From Zanthoxylum bungeanum (taxonomy: Eukaryota; Streptophyta; Magnoliopsida; Sapindales; Rutaceae): 64,000 nucleotides of DNA. Made by a program: the position numbers and the translations under genes. Shown in pieces: positions 21,754 through 33,871 of this stretch (positions are counted from its first letter, which is position 1; each line of letters starts with the position of its first letter). The notes under the pieces were generated by a model. The model did no database searches. It worked only from the letters and a program-made list of their open reading frames with translations, and was not told where the DNA came from. The stretch is from NCBI GenBank assembly GCA_019454045.1, contig SKCR01023800.1, forward strand, positions 186,001 through 250,000. Direction: 5' to 3'.

Positions 21754-24700
21754 TATATGACACAGAAATTGGCGACGGTATTCCAGGTTCACGGCCTAGT
21801 TGGGAGTACGGAATAGTCCACGGGGGAACTAAACCGGAGAAATAACATAGAGTCACCACCCGATGTGAATCGGGACAATGATTTAAGGCCGCACTCACCC
21901 CTCGCAAGGGAAGACCTCAAACCGTTGGGTTCAGAATGGTCCCTTACTTATGCCACTTATAATGAAATGATTTGTGCAATAATTTAACAGAATCTACGTA
22001 ACATATATTTCCAAGAGTATTCTATTTTTAAGTTCACATGCATGAAAATAAAGCTCATATCTAAGTTTGCATATAACAGATATCTAAGTTTGCATGCATA
22101 AGAAATAAATCGAAATAACGATAAGCATATGATTTCATAAACACATAAACACAAACAAATAATAATTGTACAAGCATGCATATCAAAGAGAAGCAATTAG
22201 ATGCATAATCCAAAGAGATAACTAAAGAGGTAATTGTACAGTAAGATAAACGTGCAATGATGCGATGCAAAAGAAGATAGACAAATAGGGTGAAAGAAAA
22301 GAGATGCAATATATGCCTATATCTATATAGGACTTCGAGTGCCCGATTGAACGTATTTCACATCCAATCGAACGTGCTTTGTCCGGTGCGGCAAAATGTC
22401 GTGGCCAAGGTAGCCCTTAGGCTTTTCATCCCTCAAAGTGGATGACCTTTAATCCAACTTGATTTGCCCATGTGCATTGCAATATGATGCATGCTTATGC
22501 AAAGAGATGACATACAGAAAGCAAATAACAGAATAATAAAAGGTGCGGTGAAGTATTATCGTAAATGTAGCCTTTTAGAATTTTCTTCCCTCGAATAGAG
22601 AACCTTTAGACCAACATAATAAGCCCATACACATTACATTTCGATGCATACAAATAAATAAGACTATGATATGGGACTTCGTATGTCCGATTAAACATAT
22701 GTCTTGTTCAATCAAACATACTTCGTCCGGCGCGGTAAAACATCATGGCAAAGGTAGCCCGTAGGCTTTTTATCCCTTAAATGGAGGACCTTTAATCCAA
22801 CTTGATTTGCCCATGCGCATGATGTTACACTGCATATGAAATAAAGACAACAATATAGGACTTCGTATGCTCGATTGAACACATCTCACATTCAATCAAA
22901 CATACTTCGTCCAACGCGGCAAAACATCGTGGCAAAGGTATCTCGTAGGCTTTTTATCCCTCAAAATGGAGGACCTTTAATCCAACTTGATTTTTCCATG
23001 TGCACTATATCATCAATGTACAAGCAAATAACGTGCAGAAAGTAAATGGCGGAATATAAAATTTGAAGAATAAACAAACAGGATAAAATATATCGAAACA
23101 TGTGCCATTTGCTCAAGTGGTACGTGGAGTTGTTTCCCAAGTACATACCGTACTACCGTCTATTCAGATTTGGCTACGGAATTTATGTTTGGGTTTCCAT
23201 CCGATATACCACAAGAGACGACATATTTTCCATTCATCCAATAGCCATAACATTCATTAATCCACAATACTCATGCAAATAAATATTAACGAAATAAAAG
23301 AAACAAGCGAAAATAGATAAAAATGGTGCCCTCGGGTCTAACCTCTTTAGTCGTCACTCGGAAGTGCAGTACGCGGTTGTCAGAAGGGTTAATGCTCCGC
23401 AACTCTTCCGGTTCACTAGTTCAACATTTTCCATCACCGTTTCACTGTTTGAGTTGTTGTTTTTACTCCGTTTCACTGCGGTTTCTGGTCGCGGTATTAG
23501 CTGATTGTTTTGCGATAAAGTGAGACTGGTTTGGGCTATTTTAGGTGCAATTTTGGGCAGTTTTTTGGTGTAGTTTTGGGGGTTAATTCAGGGACTATTT
23601 CAAGCAATTTTTGTAGTAAATTAGGGGATGTTCCAGGGCAGCTTATGGAGGGTATACGCGGCAAAACTAGGCAGTTCAAGAGGGTTATTTTTGTCCATTT
23701 GTGGGGGTTTGAACTGGGCGTGAATTGAGCTATTTGGAGGGGCTTTGTGCATTGTTTTATTGGCTGGTTAAGGGCAGTTTGAGGTTTCTTTTGTTGTGCC
23801 TTTGTTTAGCCGATGTGGGAGTGAATGAGGGTGTGGGGTTGGTAGCCAAGAAGGAGGCTTGGTTGCAGGCTACTTGATGGGGCTGTTGTGAGAGGCTTGA
23901 TCACGAGAGTGAAAGGAGGGTTGGTGGCGTGGTTATTTGGCTAGTGATGAGGGTTGATTTGTGAGGGTTGCATGATTATTTGTGGCGTGAGGGATCTTGT
24001 TTGTGCGTGGGTTATTTTATTGGTATTATATGCGTGTTGAAGGCAGTTGTGAGGGTTTACTATGGCGTGAAGTGAGTGGCTGTTGGATGGGTGTATGGCG
24101 TGAGGTCGAGGGGCTGTTGAAGGAAGGCTGAAATGTGAAGTTGAATTTGTTTGTTGAGGGTTGTTACTGGCTTATTGCCGTGAATGTGTTTGCTATATGA
24201 AGGTGCCGCTGCTGCCGAGTGAGAGAGAATGAGTGTGTATTGTTTTAGGGTTTTTTTTTATTATTTTGCCGTGAGTTGTGCCCCATTGGGGTTACATTTT
24301 GTGTTATTTTTATAGTTGTCAATTATCGTTATGCATGGGTTTTGAAAAGGAAACAAATCAATTAAATTAGGGATGGATTTAATTAGTTGAAAAAGGAAAG
24401 CATAATTGTATTTTAGTGGGGGAATTTATTTAAATTGGTAGGTGATTTATTTAAATTATGAAGAGATTTTCTTAAATTAGGAATTTAATTTAATTGGATT
24501 TAATTTAATTTAATTTAATTTGTGTTTTAAATATATTTTAATTATTTCTTGGATTGGGCTTGGGTGAGATGGGCTTGGTGTGTGTCTTAGTGATGTGTGG
24601 GCTTGGTGTGTGGTTTGTGGGGGTTTGGGCCAAGGGTGTGTTTTAAAACAGAAGTCCAACAAGCAAACCCGAAGCATAAACAAACGAAATAATTCCAACA

Positions 24701-24822
24701 ATCTGTCAATTCTTGACTATTCCCTTCCGACGTCCGTTTCCTACGACTTTCGCAACTTAATAGGTAGTGTCTGCATATGAGACTCATCATCGGGACTTAC
24801 ATGCAAAAATGTAGTGCCTACA
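21754..24822 (-). mobile_element. C- 5' LTR (3069 bp)
   Basis: A minus-strand LTR from 24822 (TGTAGGCACTACAT) to 21754 (mutated TCTGTGTCATATA end, where the family has TGTCCTACA). It is about 680 bp longer than the C+ LTR, partly because of the 180-bp repeats at 22329-23040. It contains a TATA box at 24305-24315. Confidence 0.85.
22329..23040 (-). repeat. About 180-bp tandem repeats inside C- LTR
   Basis: Units start at about 22329, 22674 and 22858 with GGACTTCG, with one partial unit at 22540-22673. Each holds CGGCGCGGCAAAA- and GGAGGACCTTTAATCCAAC-like segments. Part of the array is also seen in the C- 3' LTR fragment (13440-13876). Confidence 0.8.
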
Positions 24823-25923
24823 CCGATCTATTCATGATCAGACCTCCGCTTGTTCGTTGGGTGTGGACTGATGCTTATGATATCAGTGCATATCAAGATA
24901 TGATCTGTCAATCCTGTGTACAAGGCATAGACATCCTCACTTATTTACGATCTAGTAAATCCATGTCTGTGGTATAACTTCGAAAACCAGATCCGAGTGT
25001 TATTTAGGGATCGTAAATTGAAAGTCGACTATATTATACCGAATGAATTTTGACGTTCTCATCTATATCCTAAGTATAATATGGATAGCCTGTGACAAAG
25101 GGATTATACGTATGCAATGACCTCGGCTTGCATAGTTTAGCGAGATTATCCGTGGTCATCATAATTCATGAGTGGGTGAATTATGTACACGAAATTGGAT
25201 TTCGTGACAGATAAACCTAAACTTAAAGAGTCCCATAATATGAAGTGTACTTATTGAGCACTTGGACAACACGATATGAATAATACGGATTATTCATAAT
25301 ATTTCATCGGTTTAAATGAGTTAACTCGAATCATTTAATCAGTTAAATGATAACACACGCATAAGGGCAATTTTGGTCAACAGTAATTATATGTATTTAT
25401 ATTTGATATGAAATATGATTTGATACATATTAATTATTTTTCAAATGAAATTTTGACACATGCCATTAATATATGTATTTGTTATTTAATGTAAATAAAA
25501 TACATATATAATAATAATTATATTAATTAATTATTTAGATATTTAATTTTTAAATATTTGAATAATTAATTGATAAACTTTTTCATAATGGTTATGAAAT
25601 ATGTTTAATTATTATTTGAACACATGGCATGTTTTTATTATGCTAAATGTGTGTGAATTTGATTGGCCACCAAAAAGCTTAATATAATTTAATTAGATTA
25701 AATTGTAAAAAAAGACCATAATACCCCTAAATGACGACAATGTAATTTTTAAAAAGGAAATATTTTCTTCTTCATTTATTCATCATCAATGGCCGATCAA
25801 ACACCAAAAAGAAAGCCCTCAATCTTGGTTTGAAGAAACCATGATGAAATGAAGGAAAATCAAAAAACAATGCTAAGGATTTAAGAGATTAAAGGTATTT
25901 CTTCAAAACCCTAAACTTGAAAA
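24823..25923 (+). mobile_element. B+ 5' LTR, segment 2 of 3
   Basis: Resumes after C with the duplicated CCGAT and matches the 3' LTR from about 41618 to about 42705. The last five bases before 25924 are GAAAA, the A2 TSD. Confidence 0.92.
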
Positions 25924-28035
25924 TGTTGGTTTTTATTTAGGTCCCAAGATCAAACAAGCAATGAAAAACATGCGTGGATACATCAACGGAGGTAGCAGAA
26001 TACTCACATCGATCGGTTGAGTCGATTTGGAGACGATTCAAGCCAAGAAACCCACTGCCATTCACGCCCAAACTGTGCAGTGAACTGCCTCCAAAAACAA
26101 AAATTTGAGTGAAGAAACGGAGCTCCAAGCCTCGTCTAACGGATCCCGGCTCATGGGCGAACCTCCCTACCACCTTCGCAAGACTCGTAAGTGTGCTAGC
26201 ATTTGAATTATCACCATGAAAATCCACTCTTGCTTCCCCATTGCTCACGCCATTTATGCTTCAAAAACAGTCCACTTTTTGTGTTGGGCGTGAGGTAGAT
26301 GAGAGAGATGAGAGAGAAATGTTTGTTTGTTGACTTAATAAAATGTAAAGCAAAAAGATTATATATATTTTCCAAAAATAATAATCAATTTTCATTTAAC
26401 TTTATCAAATAAATCAAATGAATTATTGGAGCCAAAACAAAAAGTTTTCCCTCAAAAAGGCTTTTTACACTTTATGTCAAGTCCATCACTATTCACATCA
26501 ACTTTAAGTCATATCAACTTTAAGTCATGTCTTTCAATCAATCAATCACATCAATCAATCACATCACTCAAAGTGACATTTGATTTGACGCTTGATGTGA
26601 CTAATGATTTGATGCTTGATGTGACTTGCGTCGCCGCACTCGAATTCGAAATACGAAGGCGCTCGCAATCACACTCGGGCTGGTTCGCTAATTCTAAATT
26701 AATGTTTTCCCGTCGCGTCGTAATTAAATGATCACTCCTAGCGAATTCACTATTCACGTCGCTAACGAATTAATTCTAAATTAATTCGTTCGCCCGAATT
26801 AAAATCTAATTCTAATTCCGCGTCGAAATCTAATTTCGTTTAATGTATCGAATATATTAATTTACCGATTAATTCCAAATTAATCGTTATCTCTCTCTAG
26901 ACGATATTTTATCCTAGATAAATATCTCCGTAATTAATCCTAGATTAATTTTCTCTCTCTTCTCTATAATCCCAGATTATTCATGAGTGCGAGTTGTGCG
27001 TCATCGGTGGATTATCGGGAAGCGACCCATGAGATCTCCGGATAAGTTGGCAGTAAATACGGTCGTCGGAGTATCCGAATCACGTACGTACCAAGTACTA
27101 CGTTCTACCGATTTACGAGACAAGGTCGACTCCTAGCAAAGCACGATGTCTACCAAATTCTCCGGTCATATTCATCTAAGAAAATTAAGATCTGTATCAA
27201 GCGTAGTATACCATTGTATTGTGTGTAGCGGCCCAGTATCGGATAGTCACATGCTAGGGCTGGGGCTGGATAAGTGTCTACCCCCGTCCGAAGCACATAT
27301 CGGATGTCTGGTAATAGTCTCTATAATCGGATATTCATGACCTGGTCATAATATCACGATTGGATGCGCATCACTTAAGAGCACTAATACCGTATCCTGC
27401 GTGACATCATCTCTAATATGACTGAAGTGATACTTCCGTCTGACATCACACCCAATACACTACGACTCTCTGATAACAGAAGTGGTGTACGCAGAACCGG
27501 TCAAAGCCCCCTACCACCAAGACCAAAGTTTATCGATTATCGTAAGTATTAGCGATGCAAGTCTCAGGTTAAGACTATACACACCTACCTTGCTTTCGGC
27601 CTCCCATAGACACATAGTCATAATACCAATGGGATTCTGAGGGGTCTATCCAGAGCGAAGCTGTTTCCCGTACCATCGGTGAAACACGACCTCCTATCGC
27701 ACTTGCATAAGTATCCAATACTTATATATATGAGAACTATGCCGTTGTGCCCTCACAACGCACACAAGTGCAATACTAGCCTATTCCGCATTATCGATGT
27801 CCAGTCTCGATAATACTCCGGCTAGGGATATTTAATGATTAATCCTTCGGGGACTGATACTGTCTCATATCATTCTCAGTCCAGGAACTAATCATAGAGA
27901 CCTCTCTTCATTTATTTATCTATGGTGATCTAATCACAAACGATGAGAGTGCAATTTCCTTATCACATAGTTAATTTGCTACAACAACACAGTGATCTGT
28001 GCAAACAGTGACGCTATGGGTCATATTATCCAACA
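25924..28035 (-). mobile_element. A2 3' LTR (2112 bp)
   Basis: Nearly identical to 33872-35937. It keeps a segment of about 50 bp (around 27277-27335) that the 5' LTR has lost. A TATA-like TTATATATATTT (about 26359-26370, minus-strand sense AAATATATATAA) and the hairpin array 26764-26980 lie inside. Confidence 0.95.
26764..26980. repeat. Array of 8 triloop inverted repeats (A2 3' LTR)
   Basis: Dyads at 26764-26790 (perfect 12-bp arms AACGAATTAATT around CTA), 26796-26818 (one mismatch), 26824-26838 (6 bp), 26841-26859 (one mismatch), 26866-26886 (9 bp, CCA), 26903-26926 (one-base indel), 26932-26950 (8 bp, CTA) and 26966-26980 (6 bp, CCA). Confidence 0.88.
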
Positions 28036-28046
28036 ATCTCCCACTT
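28036..28046 (-). other. Polypurine tract of A2
   Basis: On the minus strand, AAGTGGGAGAT directly precedes the 3' LTR. Confidence 0.88.
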
Positions 28047-28164
28047 GGCACATAGCCAGTCACTCGAGTGTCTAACACCCGAACTATGTACGGTTTGCTC
28101 AAATTGCTGAGGAAAGGTTTTCGTCAGCGGATTTGCTTGATTATCGTTTGACGCGATTTACACG

Positions 28165-28640
28165 ATCATCACATCGCCACGATGTATGATCCGAATGAAT
28201 CAGATGATATAGAAGTATATATCTGGATCATCGATGAGACCTTTAATTCCTTAGCCTATGCTGACGCCTAGCTCAGCTGCTAACAGAACTATATCTAATC
28301 CATTAGATTATTTTTTCGACCCAAATACTTCTATTGCTGCCTCAGCTGCAGCAATAATCCGTATTTGTTGTTTATTCGGCAACAGTTATCTTGCTCGGAA
28401 TATTTCCAGCTCACTGTCCCAGTATTCAAACTTTATAGTACCGTATTATTTAATTGTTTGGAAACTTGCAGCAGTGATCCCAGTCACTTCAAGTTCTCCT
28501 TCTCCATAGTTTAAGACAGCATCTTTAGTTCTCTGAGATACTAACAGATGTTCTTAATTTCAATCCAGTGACTATCCCATGGATTGAACTGATCGTGACT
28601 CCATATGCTCGAAGCGTATGAGACACCCTATCAAGTATAT
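28165..28640 (-). pseudogene. Copia RNase H remnant (A2)
   Basis: Collinear with the A1 RNase H remnant at 3265-3740. The minus strand still shows a SHWIEIKN-like segment, LNYGEGELEVTG and an AAAEAA patch matching the usual AASEAAKEAVW. Frameshifts and stops are frequent. Confidence 0.82.
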
Positions 28641-29345
28641 TTTAAATGTACAATTTCCCAGAGAGTGTTAACAACTCCAAATCTATCCCAGTAGATCTTT
28701 ATTCCTTGAATAAAGGCTGTTACTCCCCAGAATTCTACGAAGAATTTCTATTGAAAGAATATCTATGAAAGCCAAGCTTTCAACATAGCTTTATGGGAAT
28801 TTCATTGTCAGTGCTCTCTCCCACTAACCTCTTTATATACACAAGAATTATTTCGTTTTGAGTCAATCATAAACCATTATGATTATTTCAAAACGTCAGT
28901 TTCCAAGAACCTTATGCTTGCTTCAATCCCAACATGGATCGAATAACCCACAAACCTTGTTTGTTGGTTATACACAAAATCGTCAGGATGTTGTAAACAT
29001 CCTCCAAAAGGTTTCCTTTTCAGGAAAGCGATTTTGATCTGTAACTGACATATTTCATAAATGAAATACGCAGTTATCAACAAGCATTTTCAAAATGGTT
29101 TACCATGGCAACAGGTAAAAGGTTGAACCGTTATTAACACAATGTTGATAACGATAACCTTTCCGTCAAAAGCCCAGCTTTGTACGTTGGTATGTTGCCT
29201 TCCATGTATGTCTTCCTTGAAGACGTTTAATGTACCAATAGGCACAATGCCTTATGGTACAACAACTAGTATCCAAAAATAGTTGTTATACATGGAATCC
29301 ATTTCGGATTCATGGCACTTTGCCATAACAGGGAGTCGATACCTA
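28641..29345 (-). pseudogene. Copia reverse transcriptase remnant (A2)
   Basis: The minus strand holds the N-terminal RT order in shifted frames: WHEAMNPKW (usual W.xAMxxEM), RKTYMEGNIPTYKAGLL (usual RKTDxDGxVxTYKARLVAKG), LLPVAMV (usual FSPVAxxxSIR), then YEICQLQIKIAFL (usual YEIxQMDVKTAFLNG). The catalytic first Asp is lost (QIKIAFL). It retains the roughly 300-bp part deleted from A1. Confidence 0.85.
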
Positions 29346-29879
29346 TCCGTATCACTTCCTCAAAACGTAGTCGATGGTACACCTCCATAAGATTGACATC
29401 TTTATGAGGTTAGATCAGAAACCCATACCCTAGGTTGTTTTCTGACTCTATCCGATTTACGAAGTTCTTGTGTATTTGAAGATTAATGGTACAGATTCGT
29501 CATTGATGAACTATTTGTGTTCCATTAAGGACTTCGTGCCTTGAGCAGTGTTACTCTGATTTTCATTGAGTATCACTATCCTCCCACTGACCACTACCAC
29601 TGCATATCGGCATTCCTCTCAGAAAACCGCATGGTGAGCAACAATCAGATTGTTCTCATGTGAGATTTACAAGTACTATACTTATGGTCTCCCTTAGGAT
29701 AACCTATATTGGCACTTATCCAATTTGGGTCTTTTAGTTTGGTATCATCCAAACGTTATGCCTGGCATACCCAAATTATCAGGAATGAGAAACCCCGTTT
29801 CTTTCCTGTTCATATCCTATATGATATCTGTCAAACAGATTTACATGGAACCTTATTCTAAATAGTTTTGCACTGTTAA

Positions 29880-30440
29880 TACATATCCTATTGAAGGAAA
29901 CAGTAGCTCAGAGCGACTCGTGATAAACCTTATCATGTCCAACAAAATTTGGTTTTTGGTTCGGACACACCGTCTAACTGACGTGTCTCGGGAGGAGTCC
30001 TCATATGAAAGAATACCGTACTCTTTCATGTACATTTGAAACTTACTGCTTAAGTATTTTCCATTACGGTCTTACCGTGGCGGAATAATACTATAGCCGA
30101 TCTGTTTATTTACTTCGTGTCGAAACTTCAAAAGTTTCCGATCTGTGTTCTTCAAAAGAAACACATAACCACAATGTGATGCCACATCCGTTAAGGTCAC
30201 GAAATATTCATGTTCACATCTAGCCTAGCTAGATATGGGCCCACTACTTCACCATGAATAGGGCTAACAGATCGGTGGCCCTTTACTATACCAAGTAAAT
30301 AGTATTTTAGGTATTTTACCTAATAAACTAGATTCGCGCAGACCTTATTTGAATAGTCAAATCAGTCATAGTACCCACTCTTCAAAAGTGTGGATATACG
30401 AGTCTCGTTTAATTGTGTCATAGACAACAATGCCACAAAT
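29880..30440 (-). pseudogene. Copia integrase and pre-integrase remnant (A2)
   Basis: Collinear with A1 4780-5350. The minus strand shows NQILLDMIRFI, a TPPETRQL-like segment, and upstream the EYFVTLTDVASHC-like region. Frames are broken. Confidence 0.82.
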
Positions 30441-31727
30441 AAGTCTCTATTGATCAAATCAATTTGAGCTATTTATTTGTCATTTTATATTTTGAGATTT
30501 TATTTATATTCAAAATATAAATTCTGTTATTTACATCTAATGTATTTATCTCAGTATTATCTTTATATAATAAAACACTAAGTGTTCTATAATATAAAGG
30601 TTTATCCCCGCAACAGAATCAAACACTGATATAGAGATAATGTCCTAGTCAAACTAGTTACATCATAACAATTCCTAATTTAAGTACATACCCTAAGGAT
30701 AGTTCCTAAACTTAGGTATCTACGGTCGAAACACAGCGACTTTCGTCCCGTTTCCGATCTGCAGAGTAATCTCGGCTTGAAGTCAGTATCCAGCTCATAG
30801 CGAATTCTGATCATCAATACTATATTTTATGTACCACACTAAGTATTTAAAATCCAATTTCAATACTAGTAGTGAACATAACTTTGACAAATATTTTAAA
30901 GTTAGAGCCTCGCCCTTTCTTTAATTCCTTCGTGTCTTCCATATCCAAATGGCAGTCACTTTGGATATATGTCAATTATCTTTTCAATATTTCACAAAAC
31001 CTTTGGCCAAGCCTTGGGTTTTAGAATATCGAAATGATGTGCACCTTTTGCAACTTGCCCAATTGCAAACTTTGACTTTTCACCCCTAGAATAGTCAAAT
31101 CAATTCTCTAAGAATTATTAATTGCAATTTAATACTTTTAAATCTAAAGGTAGATTTATGATAAGTATATTAATTAAGCACTAAAGTCATCAATCACATA
31201 AATCTTCCAAAGATTTTATGCTCCACTATTTGCTTAATTATGGGCTAAGTCTATAATAAGTTATTTTATCAAATAAATTAACCTATTATTAATTCCCAAT
31301 TGAAAAATTAAACCATTTAAAACATTTAATCCAAGGATTATATATTTTAAATATTCAACTTTTTCAATTCTTTCTTGATTTCAATAGTCCAACTATTTAA
31401 TCAATTTAATAAGGTACTATTTATTATAATGATTACAATAACCCAATTATTTAATCAACTATAATTTTAATATTGATTACTATAATCCAATTATAAAATC
31501 AACTATCATATTTAATTCAATTATATTGATTACTATAATCTAATTATAAAATCAACTATCATTGAATGAGTTTGTATATAGTCCACTATATAAATTTTAA
31601 AATAACGTAAAATTTGACGAATGATATTTGTTGAGCGCGTATGGCGAGTAATTGAACGAATGTTGCAAATTCAATACTTGCCTCCCACTATTTTTCGTCG
31701 AGCCTCTAACCCTCTGTCGAGTACTCG

Positions 31728-31742
31728 GGAAACCGTGTTTCC
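31728..31742. other. Conserved triloop hairpin upstream of gag (A2)
   Basis: GGAAAC and GTTTCC around CGT; counterpart of A1 6714-6728, whose loop is CTA. The stem is unchanged while the loop differs. Confidence 0.7.
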
Positions 31743-31777
31743 TAGTGGGCTAGGATCCCGTTAAATGTCACACAATC

Positions 31778-32152
31778 TTGACTTTAGCCAACAAATTGTA
31801 TGATAATTAACTAGGTAGATCTCGAAGATCAATTGGATCTGATCCAACTCCTAGATCCAGTAGGTGGACATCCAAGTCCCAAACATATATCTAATATATG
31901 CCTATATATCGAATATATACCCTTACCATTTTCCTCCGAATCAACTAGGCCTTGGCTTTGGCACAACAAACCTAGTGATCCCAGTCAAGCGCGGACCCAT
32001 TGACAAGGAAGCTTCGTAATCAATGTCAATGGACAAGAAGTGGTCTTGACTTTGCCAACAAACCCACAACTTGGACACGACACCGATATGGAAACAAAGC
32101 CTCGTGATTAAAGCACATCTTCGAAAGACAAGGGCTTGACTTTGGCCAACAA
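31778..32152 (-). repeat. Iterated TTGACTTTGGCCAACAA motif in leader (A2)
   Basis: Copies at 31778-31794, 31952-31969, 32046-32061 and 32136-32152, in the same order as in A1 (6764-7140). The A1 copy at 6983 is degraded here (32000-32012). Confidence 0.8.
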
Positions 32153-32936
32153 CCCTGCCAATCTCTCGGATCTTGAGCAAGAATCACTCAATGGAAGGAA
32201 AAGACGCTTGATATTTAACGAGGGTTTTCCGCGTGCAAATTGGCTACCAATTTAATTTCTTTGTTAAGGTCTCATCATCATACACCGCTTAAACATGCAT
32301 TCTAAATACATAATAAAGCGAGTATGAAAATAAATATAATGATATGCGGATGGATACTTTACACATTGATCCTAGATCAAATCTCTCCCTTTCTCACTCA
32401 AGCTAGCACTTGTATTACTTCTACCCGTTACACTACACTTCTAAAGAAACCTCATTTACATGGAGGGGAATAGGTGAGAAGAGAATACAAAGAGAATGAA
32501 GGTGATAAGGCTGAACACTAGGTCCAATTTAATAAATCGAATTTATTACAATAATTTCTAAAATTGCCCACCCATCTAATATCCATCGATATACATTATT
32601 CATTCAACAAAACCACGTATTCACACAATAAGCATGCTATCAATCAATCTAATCAAATTAATTAATCTGATAATTAAGTGATCATCCAATGTTCAAACAA
32701 CGAATTGATTTTGTTCGAGTCAAACTCGTTTTTTCGAATAAGTACTCAAAGTACGAATTCACGAATTAAATTAAACTAAATCATTAAATCAAATTTAATA
32801 TGTACTTAATACTAATTCACTATTCAATTCCAATTAAACATTACACTTTTATTAATAAACCTTTTAAGATTTAAATTCCAAATTTAATCGCGTCGGGTCT
32901 CAAAGCCCGATTAACGTCCAACATCAATTCAATTAA

Positions 32937-33225
32937 AGTCCAATGGGCTTTTAATTGATTTCATAAGGCGTGGACTTTTGGTCAACTCGGGTCAAACCGA
33001 TAACCAAAGTCCAATCCAGGATTTACCCATAAGCCCATAAATCAATTTTGGCCCATTAGGCCCAATTAAACTTTAAAGGTTCATTAGTTGCATTTGGGCT
33101 TTATGGTTAAGGTTTTGGGCCCAATTGGATCCAATCCACTTGGCCTAAACCAAACTTGATAAATCAAGCCCAATAGGCCCAAATACAACTTTAAAGTCCA
33201 ATTTCCAAAATTAGGCCCAATTAAT
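32937..33225. promoter_or_regulatory. Cluster of GGCCCA/TGGGCY motifs in leader (A2)
   Basis: About a dozen GGCCCA, AGCCCA, TGGGCT or TGGGCC motifs in about 290 bp, collinear with A1 7912-8160. Confidence 0.55.
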
Positions 33226-33871
33226 TAAATATACAAAATCCAATTCATATTCAATAAACTAAAGTGTGTTACATGATTAATCAACTAAATCAATAGTTCT
33301 AAAACATCATATTAGTCCAATTAATCATGCGCATCATCATTATCACATGTCCAACACATAAATGAAAAAATCAAACCCATTTACATGCTTTTATGCTCTC
33401 GGCCAAAAGAGGGATTTTGTGTCCGATTCGGTTTCAATCCAATCGAACCCATAATCGACATTAATCACCATCCAATTTGATTTCATACACATCCAATATC
33501 ACAAAATCAAAATTACCAAGACATTAGGGCATTAACACCAATTCGGCCAACATAGAGATTTGGGGATTTTTGTCCAATTCGAAATCCAATCCAATTCGAT
33601 TCAAATTAACATCAACCTAAATGATTCTAACTCATCAAATGAATTAAAATCAAAAATTCCAAGAATCCAAAAAATACTAATACATTCGGCCATGATGAAA
33701 TTTTGGGGAAAATAATTCCAATCATTCTTTAACAAATTGGTCCTACCAAAATGAAATTAAACATGTTATAAGCATACTCAAATAATCAATTTATTCAAAT
33801 CATGCCCACACACATTTACCCAAATTTAAGCCCTACATTTTTCATGCTTGAACCTAAGCTCTTTATGCCAT

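Larger units (their letters stand above)
12865..24822 (-). mobile_element. Tat/Ogre-like Ty3 element C-, rearranged, holding inverted copy C+
   Basis: Ends are TGTAGGACACAG (12865) and AGTGCCTACA (24822), flanked by CCGAT at 12860-12864 and 24823-24827. The minus-strand element has a 5' LTR (21754-24822), a PBS (21733-21750), 424 bp of leader (21330-21753) and a truncated 3' LTR (12865-13876). In between lie C+ (15229-21329, plus strand) and a CACTA-like remnant (13877-15228). Most of the C- interior, the left part of its 3' LTR and most of the C+ 5' LTR are missing, with the breakpoint near 13877. No gag-pol domain is seen, so both copies are non-autonomous or gutted. The PBS TGGCGACTC... 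and 3' tandem repeats are typical of the Tat lineage of Ty3 elements. Confidence 0.82.

Noticed and set aside
25937..26248. A 103-codon minus-strand frame in the A2 LTR, also open at 33975-34196 and partly at 50425-50718
   Set aside because: The similarity is that of LTR DNA in general. A3 has a stop in the middle of the frame, A1 and A4 lack it, and the two A2 LTRs are copies of one sequence.
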